DNA of 64,000 nt from Chloroflexota bacterium (GCA_009840355.1 VXNZ01000003.1:1-64000); one strand, 5' to 3'; positions 1 to 9,299 are shown, numbered from the stretch's first letter. The notes: generated by a model from the letters alone, not told the origin. Program-made: numbers and translations.

Positions 1-1183
1 ATCATGACTCCGTGTTGAGTATAGGTGTGCGGTCGTTGGTCGGCAACGGGCGGCATCAGAGTCCGGGGACGGGTCAATGCTGTCTCCTTGCTTCAAATTC
101 CCAGGAATCGGCTTGTTCAGATTTACCAGCTTAATTCGATGAGAGGCGGGGTTTCAGTCATGATAGATTAAGGGCTGCATCGTATTCGCGCAGAAGTGGG
201 CTGTCAATGGGTGCGGGCCGCATTACCAAACTCTATTCGAGGTGACCACGCGCGTCGTCTCGCCATTGGAATGGCGGAAGTAGCAGGGCCATTTGCTGTC
301 GGGAAACGCCATGTGGCTGCTGTCCATCTAAAGGAAACACCTTCAATATGCAAAAGCATCAAGAGGATACAGCGCAGCAGGTAGAGGGGCAGCCGGCACC
401 CGCCCAATACCATGTATTGCGGGCGTCCCACAGAGCGGGGCAATCCGTTTCCCAAGAAGCACATACCAGCTCACGCGCCGCCGCTTTCGCACTAGGCTAT
501 GAGAAACTGTTCACACTGCCGCAGAAACACAGACGATGACTGCATGGCCTGGTGCAGGCTCTGGATGTCGGTGTCGGTTCTCAGGCAGGAGTGCAAGCGT
601 TACGCGTAGAGGGTGGACGAACTGCCGGAGGCGACGAGTGGCCGGTTGGCGACCATCTGCAAGTACCACGCCGGTTCGCTCGCGTACTTCGTGCCGGACA
701 CCCCCGACTTTGCTGAAGCTGGGGAACTGAAGGGCGACGACCTTGCCGCGGCCCAGCGAATCCTCGATGAGAGGAGACTTACTGGTGGGACACCGGGCTG
801 ATTTTCAGCCAATCGCTCTCCCTGGCGCTTGCGGCGTGTCCATTCTGGTGACGAGAGATACCGGGGCGCACCTCTGACGAAAATTCAGGCGCTCTACGGT
901 GATTCTACAGAGATGGTTTTCTCTAAATCAGCTTGAAAACGCCGGTTTCGCCGTCGCTCCGCGCGACCCTCGCTGTTGCGGGAACCGCTGTCGCGAAGGA
1001 TTCAGCGTGCATTCACCAGCCGTTCAACGTCCTTTCACGAGATCTGTCCTGGCACCGTGAGCTTCCCACTATAGAGCGAGTTCCAGAGTGTCGACGCTCT
1101 GCGCAATGTTTTATAACGGCGATGATAACGCATTTGGAAAGTGCCGGAAATGACCCTCCGGACACAGCAGACGACATCCGAAA
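1..1183. other. No recognisable intact gene
   Basis: This stretch holds only short open frames in conflicting frames and no start with a convincing ribosome site. A 62-codon frame at 613-801 on the + strand has a protein-like composition, but I recognise no family. Given the recombinase and IS remnants nearby, it is best read as decayed accessory DNA. Confidence 0.5.
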
Positions 1184-1490
1184 ATGCGCCGGCAATTCTC
1201 AAAGACGAACAACGTCGGGCGAGTGGCGGACGCACTTGAGAGCGCACAGTCAGAAAACACTCGCAAGAGCTATGCCAGCCAGTTTGGGAAATTCAGAAGC
1301 TGGTGCGAGCAGGAGGGCTACTCTCCTCTTCCGGCGCAATCTGAGGTTCCGGCCGGGTATGCCGCGGAGCTTGCGGACGATGGAAAGAGTATGTCCACAA
1401 TTCCAACTTGGCGATTTCGCCCATTTTAGCCGAACTGTTGAAAAAGCTCGGGTTGAAGGGGACATGTTGGCGTCGTAAAATGTCACGAAC
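1184..1490 (+). pseudogene. Tyrosine recombinase (phage-type integrase) N-terminal remnant
   Basis: The frame from 1184 encodes a helical segment with the pattern SENTRKSYASQFGKFRSWC, typical of the SAM-like core-binding domain at the N-terminus of tyrosine recombinases, which grips DNA around the crossover site. The match continues to KSMSTI and then breaks. The next stretch (LAISPILAELLKKLG) is in another frame, and no catalytic domain with its R-H-R-Y residues follows. So it is a truncated, frameshifted relic of an integrase, and evidence that the region received mobile DNA. Family assignment is from motif shape only. Confidence 0.6.
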
Positions 1491-1534
1491 ATCCGGCGTT
1501 CGCACCCCTCTTGTGTAATACATCCAGAGGGTTC

Positions 1535-1702
1535 ATGCTGTCCTTGACCATCGTCGTTCTACTTACTTCGGATATGTTCACTTACGGTGATAAGGATGAA
1601 GCGATGGTTTGTCTCTATACAGCCCTCCCTTTTGCACTATGTTGTGGGATACTACTGACGGAGTTGACGAAATCCAAGTCGTTGGCAGCGGTGATTAGAT
1701 GA
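1535..1702 (+). CDS. Small two-helix membrane protein, unknown function
   Basis: A 55-residue protein if started at the ATG at 1535, which follows an AGAGGG at a short spacing. It has two hydrophobic segments (MLSLTIVVLL and ALPFALCCGILL) separated by a short acidic loop, so it probably spans the membrane twice. Its stop codon overlaps the ATG of the HAD gene downstream by the ATGA arrangement, which suggests translational coupling. I recognise no family. The overlap is the best argument that it is a real gene. Confidence 0.4.
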   Translation: MLSLTIVVLLTSDMFTYGDKDEAMVCLYTALPFALCCGILLTELTKSKSLAAVIR

Positions 1703-2418
1703 AAATGATCAATGTCAGATCAGGGTCAGATCTGTCCCGGATCACGACTATCTCGTTCGATGGTGACGATACGCTGTGGGACTTCCGGTCAGCGATGGAA
1801 AATGCGCTGGGACTGACGCTGCGGCAACTTCGAAAGGTCGTAGAAAGTGATGCGACTCAACGTTTGACCGTGCAAGAGATGATTGTGATAAGGGATAGAG
1901 TGGCGTATGAGCTGGGCACCGCCGTAAACCTAGATGAGATCAGGCATGCGGCATTCGTTCGAACGCTTGAATATGTGGGCGCGCCCAGCGAGGAAATTGC
2001 AGGAAATCTATTTCGCTTCTATATGGACGCCAGACTGAGAGGCACTAAGCTATACACTGAGGTTCCAGCCGCGTTGAGCCGTCTTGAGGGTGCATACCGC
2101 ATAGGGCTGATTACCAACGGGAACAGCAAGCCCGTGGTGACTCGGATTCCAGTAAAGTTCGACTTCACAGTGTTCGCGCAAGACTGCGGCTTTTCTAAGC
2201 CTGATCCTCACATCTTCAGGTTAGCTCTCACTGCCAGCAGTTGTGAGCCCGAGGAAGTTCTCCACGTCGGAGATTCTCTGAGTGACGATGTTGCGGGCGC
2301 GAACAACAGCGGGCTGCTTAGCGCATGGATGAACCGACAATGCCTGAAAAACGAGACGCAAGTTACCCCGGACTTAGCAATCCGGGACCTAAATGACCTC
2401 GTGACGATTCTGGTCTGA
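1699..2418 (+). CDS. HAD-superfamily hydrolase
   Basis: A cytoplasmic 239-residue HAD-fold phosphatase/dehalogenase-like enzyme. Motif I DGDDT is at residues 21-25 (nucleophile D21 and acid/base D23), preceded by the beta strand TTISF. The helical cap occupies about residues 30-110. Motif II is TNGN, motif III is the lysine of FSKPDPHIF, and motif IV is GDSLSDD, so the catalytic set is complete and the length is usual for subfamily I. The substrate cannot be inferred. It overlaps a small membrane-protein ORF by 4 bp and converges with a second, different HAD gene 6 bp beyond its stop. A start at the second ATG (codon 3) is equally possible because no clear ribosome site is visible. Confidence 0.9.
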   Translation: MKMINVRSGSDLSRITTISFDGDDTLWDFRSAMENALGLTLRQLRKVVESDATQRLTVQEMIVIRDRVAYELGTAVNLDEIRHAAFVRTLEYVGAPSEEIAGNLFRFYMDARLRGTKLYTEVPAALSRLEGAYRIGLITNGNSKPVVTRIPVKFDFTVFAQDCGFSKPDPHIFRLALTASSCEPEEVLHVGDSLSDDVAGANNSGLLSAWMNRQCLKNETQVTPDLAIRDLNDLVTILV

Positions 2419-2424
2419 CGGCAT

Positions 2425-3138
2425 CTATCGATTCAGCAGCAGGTTGACCACTCTTGCAGTGTCTGAAAGGTCTTGAATAATGTGACTGGGATGGTGCTCG
2501 CTAAGCTCATCTGTGGTGTATTGACCGGTTGCTACCGCCAGCGTCCGCACATGATTGGCGTGGCCTGCCCGTATGTCTGATGGCGTGTCACCGACTACGA
2601 AAATTTGATCATTGGAGTAGGTACGCCCGGACCTTTCCTGACATGCGTCAATTGCACTAGTCACAACATCAGCCCTATCCATGTGCTCTCCTCCGAATCC
2701 ACCATCCTGAAAATAGGAATCCAGGCCAAATCTTCGTAACTTGATGAAGGCCGATTCTCTGAAGTTGCCAGTCTCCAGCCCCAACTGCACATTCGGCTCA
2801 GAAGCGAGCGATTCCACCAGAAGGGACGGAACGCCTTGGCAGGCATTGCCATCGGTCCACGTCTCCAGTAATTCGCCTAGATGCCTGAAGTACACTGATT
2901 TAAGATCGGACAGATCAGGCGGGGTACCCGAGCCCCCAGGTGTCAAATCCCACTTGAGGTACACCTCTTTCATAAGAGGCAAGTCCAAGCCGCCAGCAAA
3001 GGCCATCCCAGTAAACGCATGCGGGACGCCATGAACCTCCTCAAAGGCGCTGTTAAGGGCTGTAGTGCCGCAACCGGGTAGACTGACGAGCGTCTGGTCC
3101 ACATCGAATAGAATCAAAATTGGCGAGTCGGCTTCCAT
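2425..3138 (-). CDS. HAD-superfamily hydrolase (phosphoglycolate phosphatase-like)
   Basis: A 237-residue HAD enzyme with motif I FDVDQTL (D12 and D14 in place), a cap domain with two glycine-rich turns, motif II GLETGN, and motif IV GDTPSDIRAG. The overall layout resembles phosphoglycolate phosphatase/beta-phosphoglucomutase-like members, so a small phosphate ester is a plausible substrate, but this is family-level inference. The start is well supported by AAAGGGA about seven bases upstream. It lies tail to tail with another HAD gene that is clearly not a recent duplicate of it, since their sequences outside the motifs differ. Confidence 0.9.
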   Translation of the reverse strand: MEADSPILILFDVDQTLVSLPGCGTTALNSAFEEVHGVPHAFTGMAFAGGLDLPLMKEVYLKWDLTPGGSGTPPDLSDLKSVYFRHLGELLETWTDGNACQGVPSLLVESLASEPNVQLGLETGNFRESAFIKLRRFGLDSYFQDGGFGGEHMDRADVVTSAIDACQERSGRTYSNDQIFVVGDTPSDIRAGHANHVRTLAVATGQYTTDELSEHHPSHIIQDLSDTARVVNLLLNR

Positions 3139-3962
3139 TAATATTCCCTTTCAAGAGGATCCGTCGTGGGTCGCTTATAGGGTTGAAGCGAGATGATGCG
3201 AGTTTACTGGGTCTTCTTCTCGTGCCTATCCCGTTCCGAAGGAAGCTTGGGAATCGGCCAATCGGGCTTGGGAACCCAATTCTCCCATCCATGGCTAAAT
3301 AGTGGCGCGCCGTCTTTGAAGCGATGGAGAGCCACGTATCATTCTGATTGTATCAGGACCGACTGCTCTTCAGGCACCAGTCCCAATGAAACCGCACAGC
3401 CGAGTTCCGGCGATTAGCCTCTGCTCTTTGGCGGATGGAGGTGGTATGCGAACAGAAACAAAGTTGCGGATGGACTCGCCTGTGAGTGGGCTTGATGTGA
3501 AATCGGCGAAATACCGCCGTTTCGGACTCATGCGCTGAACTATGCGAGCTTGTGCAGTATCAATAACATCGACAAGGCGCAATAAGTCTCAATAAGGGTT
3601 AGTCAGCGGTTTGGACGGTGACCCTATTTTGCCCAGCCCTATTTACATCACGGTGTATTGCGCACATTCTAGGTTCCGTGGACAATTCAGACTTTCACCT
3701 ATCGTTCCCGCGCAGGCCGGAATCCATAGGGGTTGAGCGGTGCTGATGTACGCTGCTCGCTACGATTTTTCTATGCTGAGTTGCACGGTAGGTCGCTCAG
3801 GAAATTGCAGGATAAGAAGTTCCTGCTCCCCCTTGAAGAAAACGCTACCATGCGATCCGCCTTCCTTGACCTTTCATGCGAGCCTGCTACACTCACAGCC
3901 GCTGCCGTTGGTTACACTTGAAGCGGCAATCACCAATCTATCAAACAACTAGGTGAGTTGAT
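3139..3962. other. Intergenic stretch without a recognisable gene
   Basis: About 820 bp with only short, mutually overlapping open frames and no family match that I can defend. It contains one palindromic repeat copy at 3703-3726 and leads into the OsmC gene, whose ribosome site (AGGTGAG) is just upstream of 3963. The promoter of the OsmC-NHL-RidA cluster presumably lies in its right part, but I cannot point to a clear pair of promoter boxes. Confidence 0.5.
3703..3726. repeat. Short palindromic intergenic repeat
   Basis: The segment reads CGTTCCCGCGCAGGCCGGAA followed by TCCA. Its two halves (TTCCCGC and GGCCGGAA) are imperfectly complementary around CGCAG, as in the small palindromic repeats scattered between genes of many bacteria. 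Only one copy is evident in this window. Confidence 0.35.
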
Positions 3963-4442
3963 ATGACTACTGATATACCTCACGAAGTACATGGAGACGA
4001 TCTTCCACTCGGCGTTTCGCACCGCACCCTCGCGATTGACTGCGAGCATGTCGAGAAGATGCTCCACAAGGGCACTCGCGAGCACTTCGTCATCTACTGC
4101 GACGAGCCGGAGCGTATGGGCGGTGAGGATGCCTATCCGCGGCCATTGACATACATCACATCCGGCATCGGCTTCTGACTGTTCACCCAGTTGAAGCGAT
4201 ACGCTACAATGAGAAAAATCGTTATCGACAGAGCGCGCGTCCACGTCGAGATGGACTACTACTTGGCCGGCTCTGTACTGGTGGGAACGGTGCACAGTGG
4301 CGTAACTGAGGTGCTGTCCGAGTTCGAGGTCACCGCCGATGCGGACGAGGAAGACATAGCCTATGGCATCAGGCTTGCGAAGCGGGGCAGTTTTGCCGAG
4401 AGATTGGTTGAAACGGCGGTGCCCATCAAGGGCACCCTTTGA
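3963..4442 (+). CDS. OsmC-family protein, candidate selenoprotein (in-frame UGA at 4176-4178)
   Basis: OsmC/Ohr-like proteins reduce peroxides through a reactive cysteine. Residues 1-71 (ending YPRPLTYITSGIGF) run into a TGA at 4176-4178. The same frame continues without a shift (LFTQLKRYATMRKIVIDRARV) for another 87 codons with normal OsmC features. The TGA falls where the family has its catalytic Cys, so the likely reading is selenocysteine 72 in a 159-residue protein. OsmC-like selenoproteins are a reported family. A candidate SECIS hairpin follows at 4190-4210. The usual second, C-terminal Cys is replaced (TAVPIKG). The start has AGGTGAG five bases upstream. Beyond the stop at 4440-4442 the frame still looks coding (LNGKEATNLLED) up to a TGA at 4476-4478, just before the NHL gene. 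The alternative is a pseudogene with nonsense codons. Confidence 0.75.
4190..4210 (+). promoter_or_regulatory. Candidate bacterial SECIS hairpin in the OsmC gene
   Basis: The RNA can fold as GUUG-A-AGCG-AUA-CGCU-A-CAAU. That gives four pairs plus four pairs around an A/A mismatch, with an AUA loop (or GAUAC if the last pair opens). The apical loop begins 20 nt after the UGA at 4176-4178, inside the distance range known for bacterial SECIS elements recognised by SelB. Folding was done by eye. Confidence 0.5.
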
Positions 4443-4483
4443 TTGAATGGCAAAGAGGCGACGAACCTACTGGAGGATTGATT

Positions 4484-5365
4484 ATGGCGACAGCAACCGT
4501 GGGCACAGACAAACTCACTTATGAACTCGCTCAGGACTTCCCGAAACTTCCGGACGGCGAAGATTTCGCGGTAGTCAGCACTGTGGCCACCGATTCACAG
4601 AACAATCTCTACGTCTTCCAGCGGAAAGACCCGCCCGTCGTCGTCTTCGACAGCAACGGCAACTACTTGAACGCCTGGGGGCATGGCGCGTTCAACTCGC
4701 CGCACGGCATGAGCATCAACGGCGATGTCGTCTATCTGACTGACCGCGATGACTCCGTCGCTGTGGCATTCACGCTGGAGGGCAGCCCTCTCATGGTGCT
4801 TGGAGAGCGCGGTGTTCACTCCGACACGGGCTGCGAAAAGCCGGGTGACCTGGTCCCTCGCGCCGCCGGTCCGTTCAACTACCCGACCGAGATTGTGAAG
4901 GGCCCGTCCGGCAGTATCTATGTTGCTGACGGCTATCGGAACAGCAGGATTCACAAGTTCACGGATGGGGGCGAACTCGTCAACTCATGGGGAACTCCGG
5001 GAAGTTCGGAGCCGGGCGAGTTCCACCTGCCGCATAGCCTGATGGTCGATGATGATGAAAAGGTCTATGTATGCGACCGGACCAACCGCCGCATCCAGAT
5101 TTTCGACAGCGAAGGCGAGTTCATCACCGAGTGGACCGGCATGGGCGGGCCTAACGACATCGCGCAAGGCGCGGATGGCTTGTTCTACATCTGCGAGCAG
5201 GAGGCTGACGGCAACCCTCCGTATGTTACTATCCGCGATGGTGAAGGCGAAGTGCTGGCGCGCTGGGGAATACGACACGCTCATGGGATATGGGTGGACT
5301 CGCGGGGCGACATCTATGTCGGCCTGACGACGAGCCAGAGCGTGGACAAGTACGTGCGCGTGTGA
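4484..5365 (+). CDS. NHL-repeat beta-propeller protein
   Basis: A 293-residue protein built of about six NHL-type blades, each with a pattern such as GSIYVADGYRNSRIHKF or EKVYVCDRTNRRIQIF. It starts at the ATG at 4484, which has TGGAGG nine bases upstream; an earlier in-frame ATG at 4439 overlaps the OsmC frame and has no such site. There is no signal peptide, so it is probably cytoplasmic. NHL propellers include peptidyl-alpha-hydroxyglycine lyase-like enzymes and lactonase-like proteins, but no catalytic set is obvious here. It sits between the OsmC-family gene and a RidA-like gene on the same strand, probably as one transcription unit. Confidence 0.8.
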   Translation: MATATVGTDKLTYELAQDFPKLPDGEDFAVVSTVATDSQNNLYVFQRKDPPVVVFDSNGNYLNAWGHGAFNSPHGMSINGDVVYLTDRDDSVAVAFTLEGSPLMVLGERGVHSDTGCEKPGDLVPRAAGPFNYPTEIVKGPSGSIYVADGYRNSRIHKFTDGGELVNSWGTPGSSEPGEFHLPHSLMVDDDEKVYVCDRTNRRIQIFDSEGEFITEWTGMGGPNDIAQGADGLFYICEQEADGNPPYVTIRDGEGEVLARWGIRHAHGIWVDSRGDIYVGLTTSQSVDKYVRV

Positions 5366-5379
5366 GGGCAGAAGTCCCT

Positions 5380-5411
5380 TCCCCCTTGATGGGGGAAGGT
5401 TAGGATGGGGG
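5380..5411. repeat. Dispersed palindromic repeat, copy 1 (terminator-like)
   Basis: CCTTCCCCC-TTGA-TGGGGGAAGG forms a strong hairpin just after the NHL gene, followed by TTAGGATGGGG. Recognisably related copies, some inverted, occur near 49952, 51046 and 61103. It could end transcription, but the dispersed copies argue for a repeat family. Confidence 0.65.
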
Positions 5412-5448
5412 GGAATACTCCCTGAATCGAATTGGTGAGGTGTTGAGA

Positions 5449-6111
5449 ATGGGCAAGTTCTATGACGAGGCGCTGCTACCCGACGAACTGCGGCGCGGTT
5501 ACGACGTGTACGACAGGATTAGGGAGCTTGGCATCCCATTGGGCAGCTTCGATGAGGATGTCATATCATTGGAAGGCGCGGGAATAGCGGCGGCGGTCGT
5601 GCAAGAGAGCGGCCTCGTGTATCTGTCCGGCACTTCCGCCGGGACGTATCCGATGAACGACGATGCGGTGCGTATCGAGCACGGGTTTCAGGCGGCGCAG
5701 GATACGGCTGACAGGCTGATTCGCAGGCTGCACTGGACCCTGAGTTGCGGCGACGAAGGCGACCTGAACGATGTGCTGTACACCGTGAAGGCGCTGGGCA
5801 TGGTAGTTTCACCGGGCGGTGGAGCGAGCGGTGCTGCGCCTGCCGTGACCAACGGGTTCTCATTCAGGTGGCACTCGGTCTTTGGCGGACCTCGAAGCGA
5901 CTACGCGGAGGACGGCGTTGACCCGGGCGGGTTTGCCGGAATCCATGCCCGAAGCGCGATGGGCGGCTTCGATGGCAAGTTCTCCATCGAGCCGGAGATT
6001 ATCGTCGCAATCCCACCTGCGCTTGCAAGAGAGATTATCAGCAACAGGGGCTGGGTCTTCCCCCTGCCGCCCGTGATGCTGGAGAAAGTCAGGGCTGCCA
6101 AGGGTTCATGA
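5449..6111 (+). CDS. RidA/YjgF-YER057c-like protein with C-terminal extension
   Basis: A 220-residue protein started at the ATG at 5449 (GAGG about nine bases upstream; a GTG at 5440 is also in frame). Residues 30-125 carry a RidA-like fold signature: AVVQESGLVYLSGTSAG, then a helix with the spacing of the family, then DLNDVLYTVKALGMV. RidA proteins hydrolyse reactive enamine/imine intermediates. The C-terminal 90 residues (glycine-rich, HSVFGGPRSDYAEDG) are not part of the standard ~130-residue RidA and suggest a specialised member. It ends 15 bp before the convergent SDR gene. Confidence 0.7.
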   Translation: MGKFYDEALLPDELRRGYDVYDRIRELGIPLGSFDEDVISLEGAGIAAAVVQESGLVYLSGTSAGTYPMNDDAVRIEHGFQAAQDTADRLIRRLHWTLSCGDEGDLNDVLYTVKALGMVVSPGGGASGAAPAVTNGFSFRWHSVFGGPRSDYAEDGVDPGGFAGIHARSAMGGFDGKFSIEPEIIVAIPPALAREIISNRGWVFPLPPVMLEKVRAAKGS

Positions 6112-6126
6112 GCCACCCGCACTAAT

Positions 6127-7629
6127 CTAGTCGCCGCCGACTTGACCTTGGGGTTCTTCCTCGTATGCGGAGGCGGCCATTCGCTCCGCTCGCCGGGCAA
6201 TGGACCTGATCAATCCCCGAAATATCCATGTGTGGAAAGGATACAGAGCATACCAGTAGAGCATACCCGCCACCCCCTTGGGGCTGAAAACAGCCGTCTG
6301 CTCCAGTTGAGTCGTACCGTCAGCGCCTTCAAGCACGTCGAACTGAAGCCACGCCTTGCCCGGAAGTTTCATCTCGGCCCTCAGCCGCACCACGCAGTTT
6401 GTCTCCAGCGCCTCTACTCGCCAGAAGTCCAGTGCATCGCCGACACGCAGGTCGTCGGGATGTCGCCGTCCCCTACGCAGACCGGCGCCACCCAGCAGCC
6501 GGTCGAGCATTCCCCGCAATCTCCACGCCCAGTTCGCAAAGTACCATCCGCGGTCTGCACCAATGCCGGTGCAGACTCGGAATACATTCTGCATGGGAGC
6601 GGCGACACTACGGCGGCGGCGCTCGATAATCAGCCCCTCGCGCGACTCCAGATAGACAAGCTCTTGTGGCGCTGTGGCGCTGCCGGCGGCATCGCTCCAC
6701 GAAGTGTCTATCAGCCCCGCATCCATATCCTTCACAACATTGCCAATAGCTGAGGCGTAGTCCTGCGGCACGACGCTAGGGAAGAGGGTGTGTGCAAGAT
6801 TGTCGGTAACGACGACATCGTTGCGAAGTCCCTCCACCAGCGGCACCGCGATAGAGGAGGGGATAGGCGTCATCCAATGCACCCAATATGACGATAGACG
6901 AGGTGTCAGAACCGGGACCGGAATCATCAGCCGTCGCAGTCTCCTTGCCCTGGCATACCCGAGCATCAGCCCTCGGTAGGTCGTCATATCCGACCCTCCG
7001 ATCTCGATTGTGCGCCCCTTGCAGCGGGGAACCCTCGGTGCGGCGACCAGATAATCGAGTAAGTCGTCGATTGCGATTGGCTGAATGCTGGAGTAAATCC
7101 ACCTTGGGCATACCATGACCGGCAGGCGCTCAACTAGGTAGCGAATCATCTCGAACGAAACACTGCCGGCGCCAACAATCACGGCAGCGCGGAACTCAGT
7201 AACCGGCACGCCGCTTTCGCGCAGCGCCTGTCCCGTTTCCTGGCGGGAGCGCAGGTGAGTGGAAAGGTTGGCTTTTGGGTCTCCCAGCCCGCCCAGATAA
7301 ACGATATGTCTAACGCTTGCTTTACTGGCAGCTTGACCGAAGGCGCGGGCGACCTGCATGTCCAGCTCATGGAAGGCGGCGCCGCTGGACATGCTGTGAA
7401 TCAGGTAATAGGCGGTGTCCACACCGTCCAGTGCCTCGGCGAGGCTCTCAGAGTCAAGGGCATCTCCGACAACCACCTCGACCTGCCCTATCCAGGGACG
7501 GGAGAGCACCCGGGCCTCGCTGCGGACGAGGACGCGAACCCTGCATCCTTCCTCAAGCAGTCGGGAAACCAGCCTTCCGCCGATGTACCCCGTTGCCCCT
7601 GTAACCAGAATTGTGCCAATATCGGACAT
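6127..7629 (-). CDS. Atypical SDR NAD(P)-binding protein with DUF2867-like C-terminal domain
   Basis: A 500-residue protein. Residues 1-300 form an NAD(P)-binding Rossmann domain of the atypical/NmrA-like SDR type: VTGATGYIGG at 9-18, then DALDSESLAEALDGVDTAYYLIHS, a typical second-half signature. There is no canonical YxxxK pair. Residues 330-490 (ADRGWYFANWAWRLRGMLD onward) match the START-like DUF2867 domain commonly fused to this SDR type, ending in a hydrophobic stretch MLYWYALYPFHTWIFRGL. The enzyme class is therefore clear but the substrate is not; relatives are linked to lipid or envelope metabolism. The start has GGGAGG seven bases upstream. Confidence 0.85.
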   Translation of the reverse strand: MSDIGTILVTGATGYIGGRLVSRLLEEGCRVRVLVRSEARVLSRPWIGQVEVVVGDALDSESLAEALDGVDTAYYLIHSMSSGAAFHELDMQVARAFGQAASKASVRHIVYLGGLGDPKANLSTHLRSRQETGQALRESGVPVTEFRAAVIVGAGSVSFEMIRYLVERLPVMVCPRWIYSSIQPIAIDDLLDYLVAAPRVPRCKGRTIEIGGSDMTTYRGLMLGYARARRLRRLMIPVPVLTPRLSSYWVHWMTPIPSSIAVPLVEGLRNDVVVTDNLAHTLFPSVVPQDYASAIGNVVKDMDAGLIDTSWSDAAGSATAPQELVYLESREGLIIERRRRSVAAPMQNVFRVCTGIGADRGWYFANWAWRLRGMLDRLLGGAGLRRGRRHPDDLRVGDALDFWRVEALETNCVVRLRAEMKLPGKAWLQFDVLEGADGTTQLEQTAVFSPKGVAGMLYWYALYPFHTWIFRGLIRSIARRAERMAASAYEEEPQGQVGGD

Positions 7630-7797
7630 CCGGCAGCCTCCCGCTCCAAGGTTCCCGAAGTGGAACTCCTATAACCTCATTATAGCGGCAAACGTCCTAC
7701 ACCATGATTCCGCCACGCCCCCTTGTTCAATGTACGGTAATGGCAACATTGGAAACCGTCATAGAAGCCCTATGTCTCTGACTGCCGACCTAAGTTG

Positions 7798-8600
7798 TGT
7801 GGACAATTCATTGCAGCCAGATGAGCGTACCCGCGATATGGATGAAGCTCAGGTAAGAGTAGGCTAACTTGCCGTAGCCAGAGAACACTCTACGAAATCG
7901 ATTCATCTTGTTGAAAAAACACTCAACCAAGTGGCGCTCTCCGTATGTGTGTTCATCATATCGATACTGCCTCTTGCGGCTCGACTTAGGAGACATTGTA
8001 GACGTTGCGCCACTTAGCGCGATATACTCGCGGAACGCATCCGAATTGCGCCCTTTGTCTGCTATGACCCGCTCGCACTCCGCATCCTATATCAGCGCCT
8101 CTGCCTGAGTAATGTCAGCTTCTTGCCCCGCCGTTAGAATGAACCTCAACGGATTGCCCAGAGCGTCAACACTCGCGTGTACCTTCGTGCTGAACCCACC
8201 CCGACTTCTGCCTAACGCTTGGGCGGCGTGCCCCCTTTTCAGCCGACGCGCCCGCAGCACAAGGATGCCCTCTTGCTATCGTGCTGTCTATCAGTAGATT
8301 TTCCATATCCGGGTCTTCTATGAAGTGCTCATACATCCGCTCCCAGACTCCGCTTTGCTTCCAGCGCGTGAATCGCCTAAATACGCTTTAGACTGGCAGA
8401 ACTTCTCAGGCAGGTCTCTCCAAGGCGCTCCCGTTCTGTTTATCCAGACTATCGCCTCTATGAACTTCCTGCACTCGGCTTCGTCTTTGACATATACGCT
8501 GCTGTCCGAACGAAGAATCTCCAGTATCCGTCTCCAATTGACTGTCGTTAATCTCGTGTTTGACATCCACTCAACATTGCATATATCTCAATTGTCCACA
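7798..8600 (-). mobile_element. IS5-family insertion sequence, degenerate copy
   Basis: The 803-bp element is bounded by perfect 11-bp inverted terminal repeats: TGTGGACAATT at 7798-7808 and its complement at 8590-8600. Inside, on the minus strand, is a broken IS5-type DDE transposase. I see no convincing target-site duplication next to the ends. Length, terminal repeats and transposase type together support the IS427-like part of the IS5 family. Confidence 0.85.
7808..8566 (-). pseudogene. IS5-family transposase, broken
   Basis: The N-terminal part (from 8566) reads WRRILEILRSDSSVYVKDE and WINRTGAPWRDLPEKF, the DUF4096-type start of IS5 transposases. At about 8395 the frame shifts. The next frame gives MYEHFIEDPDMENLLIDST with the first catalytic Asp, followed by another shift near the GRSRGGFSTK-like segment. 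A stop codon follows ALI, and the final frame (RQYRYDEHTYGERHLVECFF) carries the last catalytic region to the end at 7808. With two shifts and a stop it cannot make active transposase. Confidence 0.85.
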
Positions 8601-9299
8601 GAGCCCAACAAGAAAAATGCATTTGCTGTAGAGGAGCATCGGCGCTCCAGCCACTTGATGAAAACCCACACTTCGTCAGGCTAGCGGCAATAGCGAGAGC
8701 AAATTAAGCTCCGTATCGACAATCTGCTGTCAGGCTGGAAACAGGAGCCTCTGCGTGAGCGCTCGCGGTTTCCCGAGAGGGTGCTTGAGCAGTTTTGCGC
8801 CAATCCGTTTTTGGAGCGTGGAGACGCCTCCTGAACGGATGGAAATGGTTTGTTCGTCCGCGTAGCAAGCCATCAACCAGCTTGTGAGCCCAGGCGCAGT
8901 CTCGACTGTTGGAGATGGACGCAGAAACCGTATGTACTGTGATCAGGGAATCTTCGAGGTACTGAGCGAGTCGTAGAGGGTGGCCTATGGCACCATCGCC
9001 AGGATCCTGGTCGGGTCCGGCACAAGCTCCAATTAGGTTAAGGTTATCTGAATCGAGCCGTAACCCAGCCATCGGCACAGATTCTATCAGATCGGTGGTG
9101 CTGACGTACATCGCCTCGGTGGCCAAGACGATTAATTTGAATGAACTGACCGCGACATCATTCGTTATTTCTGAGGTAGTATAGCTGGAGAAGCCTACTC
9201 AGCCATCCCAAGGTCCACGAAGACACTCGATGAGGCTGCACGACAAAGCTAATGGAATCATCGGAGATATACGTTGGAATATTATCCGGATCCCAGTCA
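8601..9299. other. Stretch without a recognisable gene
   Basis: Between the IS5-type element and the permease remnant. A 140-codon minus-strand frame (8704-9126) exists, but its sequence has no domain-like pattern, ribosome site or recognisable family, and it abuts degraded genes on both sides. I regard it as chance or decay. Confidence 0.5.

Noticed and set aside
3676-3690. GTGGACAATTC, like one end of the IS5-type element
   Set aside because: Only about ten bases match, with no transposase remnant or second end nearby; likely chance.
8704-9126. 140-codon minus-strand frame as a gene
   Set aside because: No ribosome site, no domain-like alternation of hydrophobic and polar residues, and flanked by an IS element and a pseudogene.
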